NCBI RefSeq assembly: GCF_002237555.1
Contig: NZ_CP022540.1
Span: forward strand, 1,434,501 to 1,498,500
From: Antarctobacter heliothermus
GTDB taxonomy: Bacteria; Pseudomonadota; Alphaproteobacteria; Rhodobacterales; Rhodobacteraceae
Direction: 5' to 3'
DNA: 64,000 nt
The notes under the pieces were generated by a model. It ran no database searches, was not told where the DNA came from, and was given only the letters and a program-made list of their open reading frames with translations. The position numbers were made by a program, and so were the translations under genes. This document shows positions 16,939 to 24,345 of the stretch, piece after piece (the first letter of the stretch is position 1; every line of letters starts with the position of its first letter).

Positions 16939-18537
16939 ATGCAAGTATCTGGAGTGCTGAGAAGCGCAAGGACAACTCTGCTTACGGCGGCTGTCCTGGC
17001 CGGGACTTTGGCCATTTCCGCCACGGCAGAGCCGAAACCGGGAGGGACATTGAATGTTACGAGCATCTCGAAGTGGCGGACGCTGAATTCTGCCGTTCAG
17101 TCCGGGACGGCAACGGGATTGCCCGCGTCCCAAATCTTTGCAGGCTTGCTTCGCGTTGACGAAGCCCTTCAGCCGCAGCCCTATCTCGCTGAAAGTTGGA
17201 GCATCGCTGAAGACGGGCTGTCCGTCACCTTCAAGCTGGTCGAAGATGCGAGATTTCATGACGGGGAGTTGATTACCTCGGAAGACGTCAAGTTCTCGCT
17301 GTTGGCATCCAAAACAAATCACCCGTTTGGCATGGCCATGTTCGGCACCGTGACGGATGTTGCCACACCTGACCCGCAAACGGCCGTTTTCGAACTTTCT
17401 GCGCCGACACCGTCGTTGCTGGCGTCGCTTCAACCGCTCTTCATGCCCGTCTTGCCAAGCCATGTTCTGGATGACGGACAGGAACTGAACACGCACCCGC
17501 GCAACAACGAAGACGTCGTCGGATCAGGCCCGTTTAAGGTCGCGAGCCATGTGCCGGGCGAAAAGCTGGAATTGGTGCGAAACGACGACTACTTCATCGA
17601 GGGCCGGCCCTATCTGGACAAAATCCTGTATACCCGTTCCAGAAATACAACGACACAGGTGCTCGAACTTGACCGAGGCGCGCTGGATTACTACCCGGTG
17701 GCGTTCCTCAGCTCTCAGGACTTTTCCCGGCTAAAAAAGAATCCGGAACTGACGGTTCATCAAGGCGGACACGGTGCGATGGGTCCGATTTTTTTCCTGG
17801 AATACAATCTGAGGCAAAAACCATTTGATCGGCTTGAGGTCCGTCAAGCGCTTGCCCACGCGATCGACAAAACACGGATGGTCCAGATTCTGGCCGGTGG
17901 CGACGAAGAAGCCATAACCTTTATCCACAAGGACAATCCTTTCTACAGTGACGATGTCCCGGTGTACGAATTCGACCTCGATAAGGCAGCCGCTATGCTG
18001 GATGAGGCGGGACTCACTGCAGGCAGCGATGGAATTCGTTTTTCTTTCGCTCTCGAAATGCCGACTTGGGGCCGCAACCGTCAAACCATTATTGCCGAAA
18101 CCATCAAGCAGACATTCAAGGAGATCGGTGTCGAGGTGGACATCCGCACCCACCCGGACTTTGGCTCTTGGGTCAACCGGGTAACAAGTTTCGAGTATGA
18201 CGCAACGCTCAACGAAACTCTCGGCTATTCGGACCCTGTTATCGGTGTCCACCGTTCGTTTCTCTGCTCCAACATCCGGCCTGTCATCTGGTCAAACACC
18301 GAAGGGTATTGCAACGAAGAGGTCGACAAGCTCCTGCAATTGGCATCGACCACTTACGACATTGACGAGCGCAAAGACTATTACGCCCAGTTTCAAAAAA
18401 CAGTCGTCGAGGAGCTTGCTTTGACACCGATGCTGGTGCCTAGCTTCTGGACCGTCTTCAATTCTGACGTAAAGAACATTCCGCTGGAAGGTTGGGGGGC
18501 ATATGGCCCGTGGGACAACGTTTATCTTGATCGATAG
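16939..18537 (+). CDS. ABC transporter substrate-binding protein, peptide/nickel family (SBP_bac_5)
   Basis: The product is the periplasmic binding protein (532 aa) for the ABC importer encoded divergently. The signal peptide is LLTAAVLAGTLAISATAEP with cleavage likely after ATA. The family pattern follows: PKPGGTLNV, LAESWSIAEDGLSVTFKL, DGELITSEDVKFS, GSGPFKV, and DRLEVRQALAHAIDK. I start at the ATG preceded by AAGGAGATATAAC; longer in-frame extensions lack a ribosome site and would bury the signal peptide. An iron-type alcohol dehydrogenase follows about 100 bases later. Confidence 0.9.
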   Translation: MQVSGVLRSARTTLLTAAVLAGTLAISATAEPKPGGTLNVTSISKWRTLNSAVQSGTATGLPASQIFAGLLRVDEALQPQPYLAESWSIAEDGLSVTFKLVEDARFHDGELITSEDVKFSLLASKTNHPFGMAMFGTVTDVATPDPQTAVFELSAPTPSLLASLQPLFMPVLPSHVLDDGQELNTHPRNNEDVVGSGPFKVASHVPGEKLELVRNDDYFIEGRPYLDKILYTRSRNTTTQVLELDRGALDYYPVAFLSSQDFSRLKKNPELTVHQGGHGAMGPIFFLEYNLRQKPFDRLEVRQALAHAIDKTRMVQILAGGDEEAITFIHKDNPFYSDDVPVYEFDLDKAAAMLDEAGLTAGSDGIRFSFALEMPTWGRNRQTIIAETIKQTFKEIGVEVDIRTHPDFGSWVNRVTSFEYDATLNETLGYSDPVIGVHRSFLCSNIRPVIWSNTEGYCNEEVDKLLQLASTTYDIDERKDYYAQFQKTVVEELALTPMLVPSFWTVFNSDVKNIPLEGWGAYGPWDNVYLDR

Positions 18538-18639
18538 AGGGTTTCGCAAGTTGGAAAGCTCGGAGGTCTCGCTGCTTGCCTGCGCGAGATCGACGAGCGA
18601 CCTTCTACCGCTACCCACACCAGCAAAGAAGTTTGACGC

Positions 18640-19785
18640 ATGATACCGACCGCTAACTGGACCTACCCGACCGCCATCCGTTTTGGGGCGGGGCGGATCT
18701 CTGAGATTGCCGAAGCCTGTGCCGCAACTGGCATGAAACGGCCCTTGCTGGTGACAGACAAGGGATTGGCCAATCTCGCGATAACGCATGCCACACTCGA
18801 CCTGATGGAGGCTGCGGGCCTGGGTCGCGCGGTCTTTTCGGACGTCGACCCCAATCCAACCGATCAAAATGCAGAGGCGGGCGTCAAATTCTTTCGTGAC
18901 GGTGGCCACGACGGTGTGATCGCCTTTGGCGGCGGGTCCGCGCTCGACTTGGGCAAGGTACTGGCTTTTATGGCAGGCCAAACCGAGGCCCTTTGGTACT
19001 ATGGTGGTCTAACTGCATGGAATACCCGGGCGAATGCCGACGGGATCGTGCCGATTATCGCGGTTCCCACAACCGCTGGAACCGGTTCAGAGGTCGGGCG
19101 GGCCAGTGTTATCACCAACTCCGAAACGCACGAAAAACAGTTCATTTTCCACCCCAAGCTTTTGCCAAGTGTGGTGATCTGCGATCCTGAACTGACCGCC
19201 GGGATGCCGCAGATGATCACAGCCGGCACCGGCATGGACGCATTTGCCCATTGCCTCGAAGCATTTTCCTCGCCGAACTACCACCCGATGAGCCAAGGGA
19301 TCGCTCTCGAAGGCATGCGACTTGTCAAAGACTATCTGCCCCGCGCCTTCGCGGATGGAAATGACATCGAAGCACGCGCGCACATGATGTCAGCCGCCCT
19401 TATGGGTGCCACGGCGTTTCAAAAAGGGTTGGGTGCCATTCATGCGATCAGTCACCCGATCGGGGCGGTACATCACACCCATCACGGCACCACCAATGCG
19501 GTGGTCATGCAACCGGTATTGCGGTTCAACAGGGAAGCGGTGGAAGAACGGCTAGAACAGGCTGCGGCCTATCTTGGCATTGCAGGAGGCTTTGATGGCT
19601 TTTTTGGTTTTGTGGGCGAATTGAACAGGTCGTTGGCCGTCCCACTTAACCTCACCGATCTTGGTGTCGTCGATCCTGATATAGACGCCTTGGTCTCGTC
19701 CGCATTGGCCGATCCGTCTGTGTCCAATAATCCGGTCAAGATGAACGCGGAAAATACTCGTGCCTTATTGCTGGAGTGTTTTTGA
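18640..19785 (+). CDS. Iron-containing alcohol dehydrogenase family protein
   Basis: This is a 381-residue group III (iron-activated) alcohol dehydrogenase. The NAD(P) phosphate region GVIAFGGGSALDLGK (near residue 91) and GTGSEVGRASV (near residue 147) are clear. The metal ligands are visible in the Asp of TGMDAFAHCLEA, the His of the same block, HAISHPIGAVHH, and HTHHGTTNAVVM. It probably oxidises an alcohol or reduces an aldehyde related to the imported substrate. It lies in the same direction as the binding-protein gene, about 100 bases downstream, and may share its transcript. An IS remnant begins 12 bases after its stop codon. Confidence 0.9.
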   Translation: MIPTANWTYPTAIRFGAGRISEIAEACAATGMKRPLLVTDKGLANLAITHATLDLMEAAGLGRAVFSDVDPNPTDQNAEAGVKFFRDGGHDGVIAFGGGSALDLGKVLAFMAGQTEALWYYGGLTAWNTRANADGIVPIIAVPTTAGTGSEVGRASVITNSETHEKQFIFHPKLLPSVVICDPELTAGMPQMITAGTGMDAFAHCLEAFSSPNYHPMSQGIALEGMRLVKDYLPRAFADGNDIEARAHMMSAALMGATAFQKGLGAIHAISHPIGAVHHTHHGTTNAVVMQPVLRFNREAVEERLEQAAAYLGIAGGFDGFFGFVGELNRSLAVPLNLTDLGVVDPDIDALVSSALADPSVSNNPVKMNAENTRALLLECF

Positions 19786-19796
19786 GGGGGGCTGTT

Positions 19797-20595
19797 GGGC
19801 TCTGTTGCGGAACCCATGCTTTAGACGTGCCTCTCCGCCCCTCGGCTGTGTTTCAAAAGCCGGGTGAAGGCCGAGCTTCCCCCTTTCCGAGGGCGGACTT
19901 ATCCAACAGCGTCCGTGACGGCTATGCCGAGCGCCGTGTAGTCATTGAGCACGGCGATATGGATCTAAAGATCCGCGACGTGGTGGCCGAAATCCCGCGC
20001 CATGAGGTGCTGTCCCAGCAGCTTCATGCAATGCATCCGCTGTCCGAGAGGTTGCGTTTTGACGCGGCTCTGGCGTTAGTATCTGCTCCATCGTTGCCAC
20101 AAGGCTCCTCCGTTGACAGGAGGCCCGAAAATTTTCTTTCCGCAACGCGGCACCGGCGGTGAGGGTCTGCCACGGCTTGGCATTCTTCCGTGGCGGAATG
20201 ACAGCCTGCCCTTCAACCCGCGATACGGGATATTTACGGCCAGCGGCCTCTGCGGCGGCTCAGAGTGCTGATGTCGGGCAGAGACCAGTCCAAGCCGACC
20301 AGCCCCAAAAAAGACTCTCGAAGAAGCCGGTCGTTTGGTGGAGCGTCATGCCGAACCGCACTTTCATTGAAAGGCACGTCTGGAATGGCAGCCTCGCCAT
20401 TATAGGTCCGCTGGCGGCGACGCCTGCCTGCCAGCGCGGCATCCCAGCTTATCTCGGGGTCGAGCCAACCTCTCGGGATATTGCTTTGCAAAGCCCTGCC
20501 GGTCAATGGATCGTCAGCGAGCCCCGGCGCTTCAGCGCTTTGCTATAGGCCGGCCAATTCCTGGTCTTGTAGGTCGGGTGTGTCGGTCTGCTCAT
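19797..20595 (-). pseudogene. Decayed IS903-like (IS5 family) transposase gene
   Basis: On the minus strand the sequence starts with MSRPTHPTYKTRNWPAYSKALKRRGSLTI (20595 leftwards), the usual N-terminus of IS903-type transposases, then hits a stop. The reading continues in other frames (GWLDPEISWDAA, PDISTLSRRRG). After a gap where the catalytic centre should be, it ends with the C-terminal block IPPRKNAKPWQTLTAG and LNDYTALGIAVTDAVG. The left boundary at 19797 carries GGCTCTGTTGCGGAAC, a plausible terminal repeat. The middle third is deleted and several frameshifts and stops are present, so this is a relic. Confidence 0.7.
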
Positions 20596-20667
20596 GCAGC
20601 CTAGCTACCATGCTGGAATCACGAGATGAATCCATCATAGGACTTGTGCAACATGTATAACCGCCCC

Positions 20668-20910
20668 TTGCGCAAGAGATATTTTCAGAGCTGATTTTGT
20701 CGCGTCATCGGGTGCTGACATGTATCCGGCCTCGTGTGCGGCCATCTTCGTGCCGCGGGCCCGTATGGTGTTCGAGGGTCGGGTCCAGATCAAAGCCGCG
20801 TGCTCGAAGGCACTCTGTTGCACACTGGTTCTCCCAATCCCGTCTCACGACGATTGCGCCAAACTGCTCCTTGCCCTCTTCCGCTCCGACGTCCTCGCGC
20901 CCCTGACGGC
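20668..20910 (-). ncRNA. Candidate bridge/seek RNA region of the IS1111-type element
   Basis: This 3' noncoding segment between transposase stop and subterminal repeat is where IS1111-group elements are known to encode the guide RNA that pairs with donor and target DNA. I cannot fold it reliably by eye. The call rests on position, length and element type only; precise RNA ends are unknown. Confidence 0.3.
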
Positions 20911-21939
20911 TTACACCGCCACGGCCGGAGCTTTGTAGACGCCACCTCGGGCCATCAGGGCCCAAACGATGCGCGCCATTTTGTTCGCCAGCGCCACCCG
21001 CACCAACATTGGTGGCTTGTGCGTCAGCATGCGGCCAAGCCAGGTGCCGGGCTTGGCCGCCGCGTGGACATGCCGCTTTATGATGACGCTGTTAGCCCCG
21101 ATGATGAGCAAGCGTCGCAAAGATCGTTCGCCCATTCGGGTCGTGGCCCCGAGCCGTTGCTTGCCACCGGTCGAATGCTGTCGTGGCACTAGACCAAGCC
21201 ATGCCGCAAAGTCTCGGGCCTTACGGAAAGTCTCGGGCGGCGGGGCCAACACCGCGATGGCCGTGGCGATAAGTGGACCAATGCCCGGGATAGTCATCAG
21301 CCGTCGGGCCACGTCATTCTCTTTTGCCCGGCGGGCGATCTCGGCATCCAACTTCCCAATCTCTGCCTCGAGGTGGGCGAGTGCCAGAACCAGCACCTTC
21401 AAAGTGGCGATGGCATCGGTGGGTATGCTGCTGTCCGGGTTCTCAACGATGGCGATGAGTTTTGACGCGTTGGCCGCCCCCTGCGGCACGATCTGCCCGA
21501 ATTCAGTCAGGTGGCCACGTAGGGCATTGATCGCCTGTGTCCGCTGCCGGATCAGCAATTCCCGTACGCGGAAGATCATCGCCGCGCCTTGGGCCTCTTC
21601 GCTCTTCACCGGCACAAAACGCATGGTTGGGCGAACTGCCGCTTCACAAATAGCCTCGGCATCTGCCGCATCGTTTTTCTGGCGCTTGACGAAGGGCTTG
21701 ACGTAAGCAGGTGGGATCAGCCGAATGTCATGCCCCAATTTGCCGATCTCGCGCCCCCAAAAGTGGGCGCTGCCGCATGCTTCCATCGCGACAATGCAAG
21801 GCGGCAGCTGGCTGAAGAACTCCAACACCTGCATTCTCCTCAGCTTCTTGCGCAGAACTGCACGACCCGACGCATCAGCGCCATGCACCTGAAACACATT
21901 CTTTGCCAGATCGACTCCGACCGTGATAATCTCCGACAT
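20911..21939 (-). CDS. IS110-family (IS1111 group) transposase
   Basis: The product is a 342-residue RNA-guided DEDD recombinase of an IS1111-type element. The N-terminal RuvC-like domain shows Asp in VGVDLAKNVFQVHG, Glu in VAMEACGSAHFWGRE and Asp in KNDAADAEAI. The C-terminal Transposase_20 domain shows LMTIPGIGPLIATAIAV with the downstream serine region. I start at the ATG preceded by GGGGAG; an earlier in-frame start adds 14 residues without family support. No frameshift or stop is present, so it is probably functional. Confidence 0.92.
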   Translation of the reverse strand: MSEIITVGVDLAKNVFQVHGADASGRAVLRKKLRRMQVLEFFSQLPPCIVAMEACGSAHFWGREIGKLGHDIRLIPPAYVKPFVKRQKNDAADAEAICEAAVRPTMRFVPVKSEEAQGAAMIFRVRELLIRQRTQAINALRGHLTEFGQIVPQGAANASKLIAIVENPDSSIPTDAIATLKVLVLALAHLEAEIGKLDAEIARRAKENDVARRLMTIPGIGPLIATAIAVLAPPPETFRKARDFAAWLGLVPRQHSTGGKQRLGATTRMGERSLRRLLIIGANSVIIKRHVHAAAKPGTWLGRMLTHKPPMLVRVALANKMARIVWALMARGGVYKAPAVAV

Positions 21940-22086
21940 GACCGCTCCCCTTTGTGGATCCTCACAGACCCACCTTGGCACACAGATGCCGTCGGGGGGC
22001 GGTTACATCATCAGAGCTATAAAAGTGGGTGAAGCCAAAATAAATCTGTACCAGTCTTTCCATAACAACATGATGGATCGACTTGA

Positions 22087-22106
22087 TGGTGCCAGGAGAG
22101 GACTCG
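22087..22106. repeat. att site, distal end of island (tRNA-Leu 3' duplicate)
   Basis: TGGTGCCAGGAGAGGACTCG repeats the 3' end of tRNA-Leu, including the CCA, at 30223-30243 in the same orientation, apart from one missing C. This is the expected footprint of tyrosine-integrase insertion at a tRNA 3' end and defines the far border of the island. Confidence 0.75.
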
Positions 22107-22163
22107 CGAAAACGTCGCAATCCTTTGAAATCAGATAGTTAACCGCCGTGTGGTTTTGCGATC

Positions 22164-22335
22164 TACCCCAGTACGTACCCCAGGGACTGAAACAAATTGT
22201 GAGGTTCGAGTACCGAACCCCGGTTCTAAGGGCGAGCGTCGCCGTAGGCGGCGCGAGAATCACCTGCGAGAGCAGGTGAAGTCACGGTCGCAGACGAGAT
22301 GTTTTCGGTCAACTATGTTCCGGCATGTTCAGCTA
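22164..22335. repeat. Candidate integrase arm-type sites, distal end
   Basis: TACCCCA occurs at 22164-22170 and 22176-22182 (12-base period), and the 13-mer GCATGTTCAGCTA at 22323-22335. The same two words occur beside the integrase at 30088-30145. The paired occurrence at both ends suggests arm-type binding sites of the island integrase; the 13-mer's role is less certain. Confidence 0.45.
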
Positions 22336-22352
22336 CGTTTCCACATACATGA

Positions 22353-22389
22353 CCCCCATACGGGTTGGGGGTGCCGTATGGGGGTTTTT
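22353..22389 (+). terminator. Rho-independent terminator-like hairpin
   Basis: A perfect 11-bp stem, CCCCCATACGG (22353-22363) and CCGTATGGGGG (22374-22384), with a 10-base loop is followed by TTTTT. No obvious gene ends just upstream on this strand. It may insulate the island's recombinase from transcription entering from the left. Confidence 0.6.
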
Positions 22390-22425
22390 GGGTTTTGATT
22401 CCGGCACTCATGGTCATTCGCAATT

Positions 22426-22552
22426 TTTGAAAACGGGGTTTGCCGAGGTGCCGAGATCGAACCCGCGAGTGAGGGGCGGTGAGCGAAGGGGTGAAACCCC
22501 GTTCGCCCTCACACGGCCTCGAGCCTCGTGTCCGGCAAACCCCGTTTTCAAA
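22426..22552. repeat. 127-nt element bounded by a 20-bp perfect inverted repeat
   Basis: TTTGAAAACGGGGTTTGCCG (22426-22445) is exactly complementary to CGGCAAACCCCGTTTTCAAA (22533-22552). A second hairpin lies inside: GTGAG-CGAA-GGGGT / ACCCC-TTCG-CTCAC at about 22480-22511. The whole block can fold as one long branched stem. It lies 115 bases upstream of the 46-codon gene that precedes the serine recombinase. It encodes no recognisable protein. Possible natures are a MITE-like insertion, a structured regulatory RNA or a recombination/replication site; sequence alone does not decide. Confidence 0.75.
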
Positions 22553-22667
22553 TCCCAAGTAGGTACATTTTCGCCGATCTGCCGCATCCATGCCAGACCC
22601 GCTCAGTTGCACCTGGCGCAGCTCAACCGCCCTACCGACCTCCGCCTCTGATCCATAGAATGAGGTG

Positions 22668-22808
22668 ATGGATCCCTTCCTTCAACGTCACCTCGACCTT
22701 TGCCAGCGCAGCTTTGAAGACATGCTGCGTGATGGTTCTTGGCCGTGGCTGGATTCGCCAAATTCTGAAGATCTGGTAGAGTCCAAGGATAACAGCCACG
22801 ATCTATGA
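22668..22808 (+). CDS. Small protein translationally coupled to the serine recombinase
   Basis: This is a 46-codon gene whose TGA overlaps the recombinase ATG (ATGA), with GAGGTG immediately before its own ATG. The product is acidic with several aromatic residues (MDPFLQRHLDLCQRSF ... GSWPWLDSPNSED). The coupling and clean ribosome site argue that it is a real gene, perhaps a recombination directionality or regulatory partner, but I know no assigned function. Short proteins of this look in front of recombinases seem familiar from related bacteria; that is recollection, not a search. Confidence 0.6.
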   Translation: MDPFLQRHLDLCQRSFEDMLRDGSWPWLDSPNSEDLVESKDNSHDL

Positions 22809-24301
22809 AGCCGTGTTTTGGATACATCCGAGTGTCCTCCCAGAAGCAAGGCGATGGGGTGTCACTCGACGCACAGAAAGATGCCATTACGGAATTTGCG
22901 AGTCGTGAGAACCTCACCATCATTAAGTGGTTTGAAGAGAAGGAAACCGCCGCCAAGGCCGGGCGCACTGTGTTCGGTCAGATGATGAGGGAGCTAAAGC
23001 GCGGCGGCGCGGCTGGTCTCATCATTCACCGGATTGATCGCTCGGCCCGGAACTTCCGCGACTGGGGTGCGATCGGCGAACTATCCGACGCTGGCGTCGA
23101 TGTTCACTTCGCCACCGAAAGCCTCGACTTCCGCTCTCGTGGTGGTCGCCTGGTCGCGGACATTCAGATGGCGGTCGCCGCCGGCTATTGCCGCAACCTC
23201 TCGATTGAGGCGCGGAAAGGCATCAACGGGCGTCTGAAGCAGGGGTTTTACCCGTTCAATGCTCCGATTGGCTACCTGAACCAGGGTGGTGGCCAGTTGA
23301 AAAGCTTGGATCCGGTGCGGGCGCCGCTGATCAAACAGCTCTTCGAGTTGTACCTGACCGGCGAGCATTCGATCAGATCGTTGCACCAGGAAATGGTCGC
23401 ACGCGGCTTCACCAGCCGAGGTGGCAAGCCGATCTCACGCCGAACCGTTGAGAACATCCTCCAGAACCAGTTCTATTGTGGCCTGACGCAGAACGGCCGC
23501 ACGGGTGAAATTTTCCAAGGCAAGCACGAACCGCTGATCTCGGTGGCGGACTTCGAAAGGGTCGATGCCATCAAGCAAGGCCGGTACACCAAGAAGAAGA
23601 CCAAGCATGATCATTTGCTGCCCAAGCTTTTTGCCTGTGCCGCCTGCGAAACCGTGCTGACGCCAGAGCGCCAGAAGGGCCGTGTCTACTACCGCTGTCA
23701 TACAGCTGGGTGTGTTGGGAAGACGGTGCGCGAGGAGCAGCTGGAAATTGCCATCGTAGCGCAGCTGTCCCAGTTGCAGTTCAGCGATGAGGACATTGCC
23801 ACGCTGCGCCGTCAGTATGAAACGTGGAATGTGCCAGTGAAACTGCAGGCCGAGCGAAAGCACCTCGAGTTGCAACTGGCGGATGTGAAGGATCGCCAAG
23901 CCAGGCTGACCGACTATCTGTTGGATGGAACGCTTGATCGTGACGCCTACACGGAAAAGAAGCAAGCGCTGCAGATTGAGATCGCTCGACTGGAAGAAGA
24001 GTATCGGAACCTGGACAATAAAAAGCTTTCGACCGTTGATGTCGAGAAATTCTTCGAACTTATGAAAAGCCTTGCCGGGCTTTATATTTCAGCAAAACCA
24101 CCGATCAAACGGGGTATCGTTGAAAACTGTTTTTCGAACCGGGTGTGGACCGGAGAAAACGTTGAACTAGAGCCGTCTGATCGTTTGATTCGGGCAAGAA
24201 CTGACGTGCTTGCCCCATGTGGCGGGGGTACCCGAGACACTTTTCGAACTTTCATCCAACTCTTTGACAGCTGCGGAAATTGCAATGCTCTAGATGGCTA
24301 G
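22805..24301 (+). CDS. Large serine recombinase
   Basis: This is a 498-residue site-specific recombinase. The N-terminal resolvase domain has the catalytic serine in GYIRVSS (Ser11/12) and the arginines in HRIDRSARNFRDW. The Recombinase domain follows (GINGRLKQGFYPFNAPIGYL ... VENILQNQFYCGLTQNG). Next come a zinc ribbon with cysteines in FACAACETVL and YRCHTAGC, and a coiled-coil segment (about residues 345-420). All expected parts are present, so it may be active. It lies inside an island whose adjacent-to-tRNA integrase is of the unrelated tyrosine type, so it may belong to a nested element or act on its own target. Confidence 0.9.
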   Translation: MKPCFGYIRVSSQKQGDGVSLDAQKDAITEFASRENLTIIKWFEEKETAAKAGRTVFGQMMRELKRGGAAGLIIHRIDRSARNFRDWGAIGELSDAGVDVHFATESLDFRSRGGRLVADIQMAVAAGYCRNLSIEARKGINGRLKQGFYPFNAPIGYLNQGGGQLKSLDPVRAPLIKQLFELYLTGEHSIRSLHQEMVARGFTSRGGKPISRRTVENILQNQFYCGLTQNGRTGEIFQGKHEPLISVADFERVDAIKQGRYTKKKTKHDHLLPKLFACAACETVLTPERQKGRVYYRCHTAGCVGKTVREEQLEIAIVAQLSQLQFSDEDIATLRRQYETWNVPVKLQAERKHLELQLADVKDRQARLTDYLLDGTLDRDAYTEKKQALQIEIARLEEEYRNLDNKKLSTVDVEKFFELMKSLAGLYISAKPPIKRGIVENCFSNRVWTGENVELEPSDRLIRARTDVLAPCGGGTRDTFRTFIQLFDSCGNCNALDG

Positions 24302-24345
24302 GAAAATGTCTGGTAATGTAAAGTAACGAATTGAGGGAAATTGAT

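Larger units (their letters stand above)
20640..22020 (-). mobile_element. IS1111-type (IS110 family) insertion sequence, apparently intact
   Basis: The element holds one intact DEDD transposase gene. It has subterminal inverted repeats TAACCGCCCC (20658-20667) and GGGGCGGTTA (21996-22005). A long (about 240 base) noncoding region follows the transposase, while the upstream one is short. This arrangement is that of the IS1111 group, whose guide RNA is encoded downstream of the transposase. Exact ends are uncertain because these elements make no simple terminal repeats; I give approximate limits. It abuts the end of the IS903-like relic. Confidence 0.65.

Noticed and set aside
22203..22230. 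GGTTCGA-containing stretch resembling a tRNA T arm near the distal island end
   Set aside because: No acceptor, D or anticodon arms can be built around it.
22325..22651. A 108-codon frame overlapping the long inverted repeat
   Set aside because: It runs through a terminator hairpin and both arms of the inverted repeat; its translation is Arg/Pro-rich and unlike a protein.
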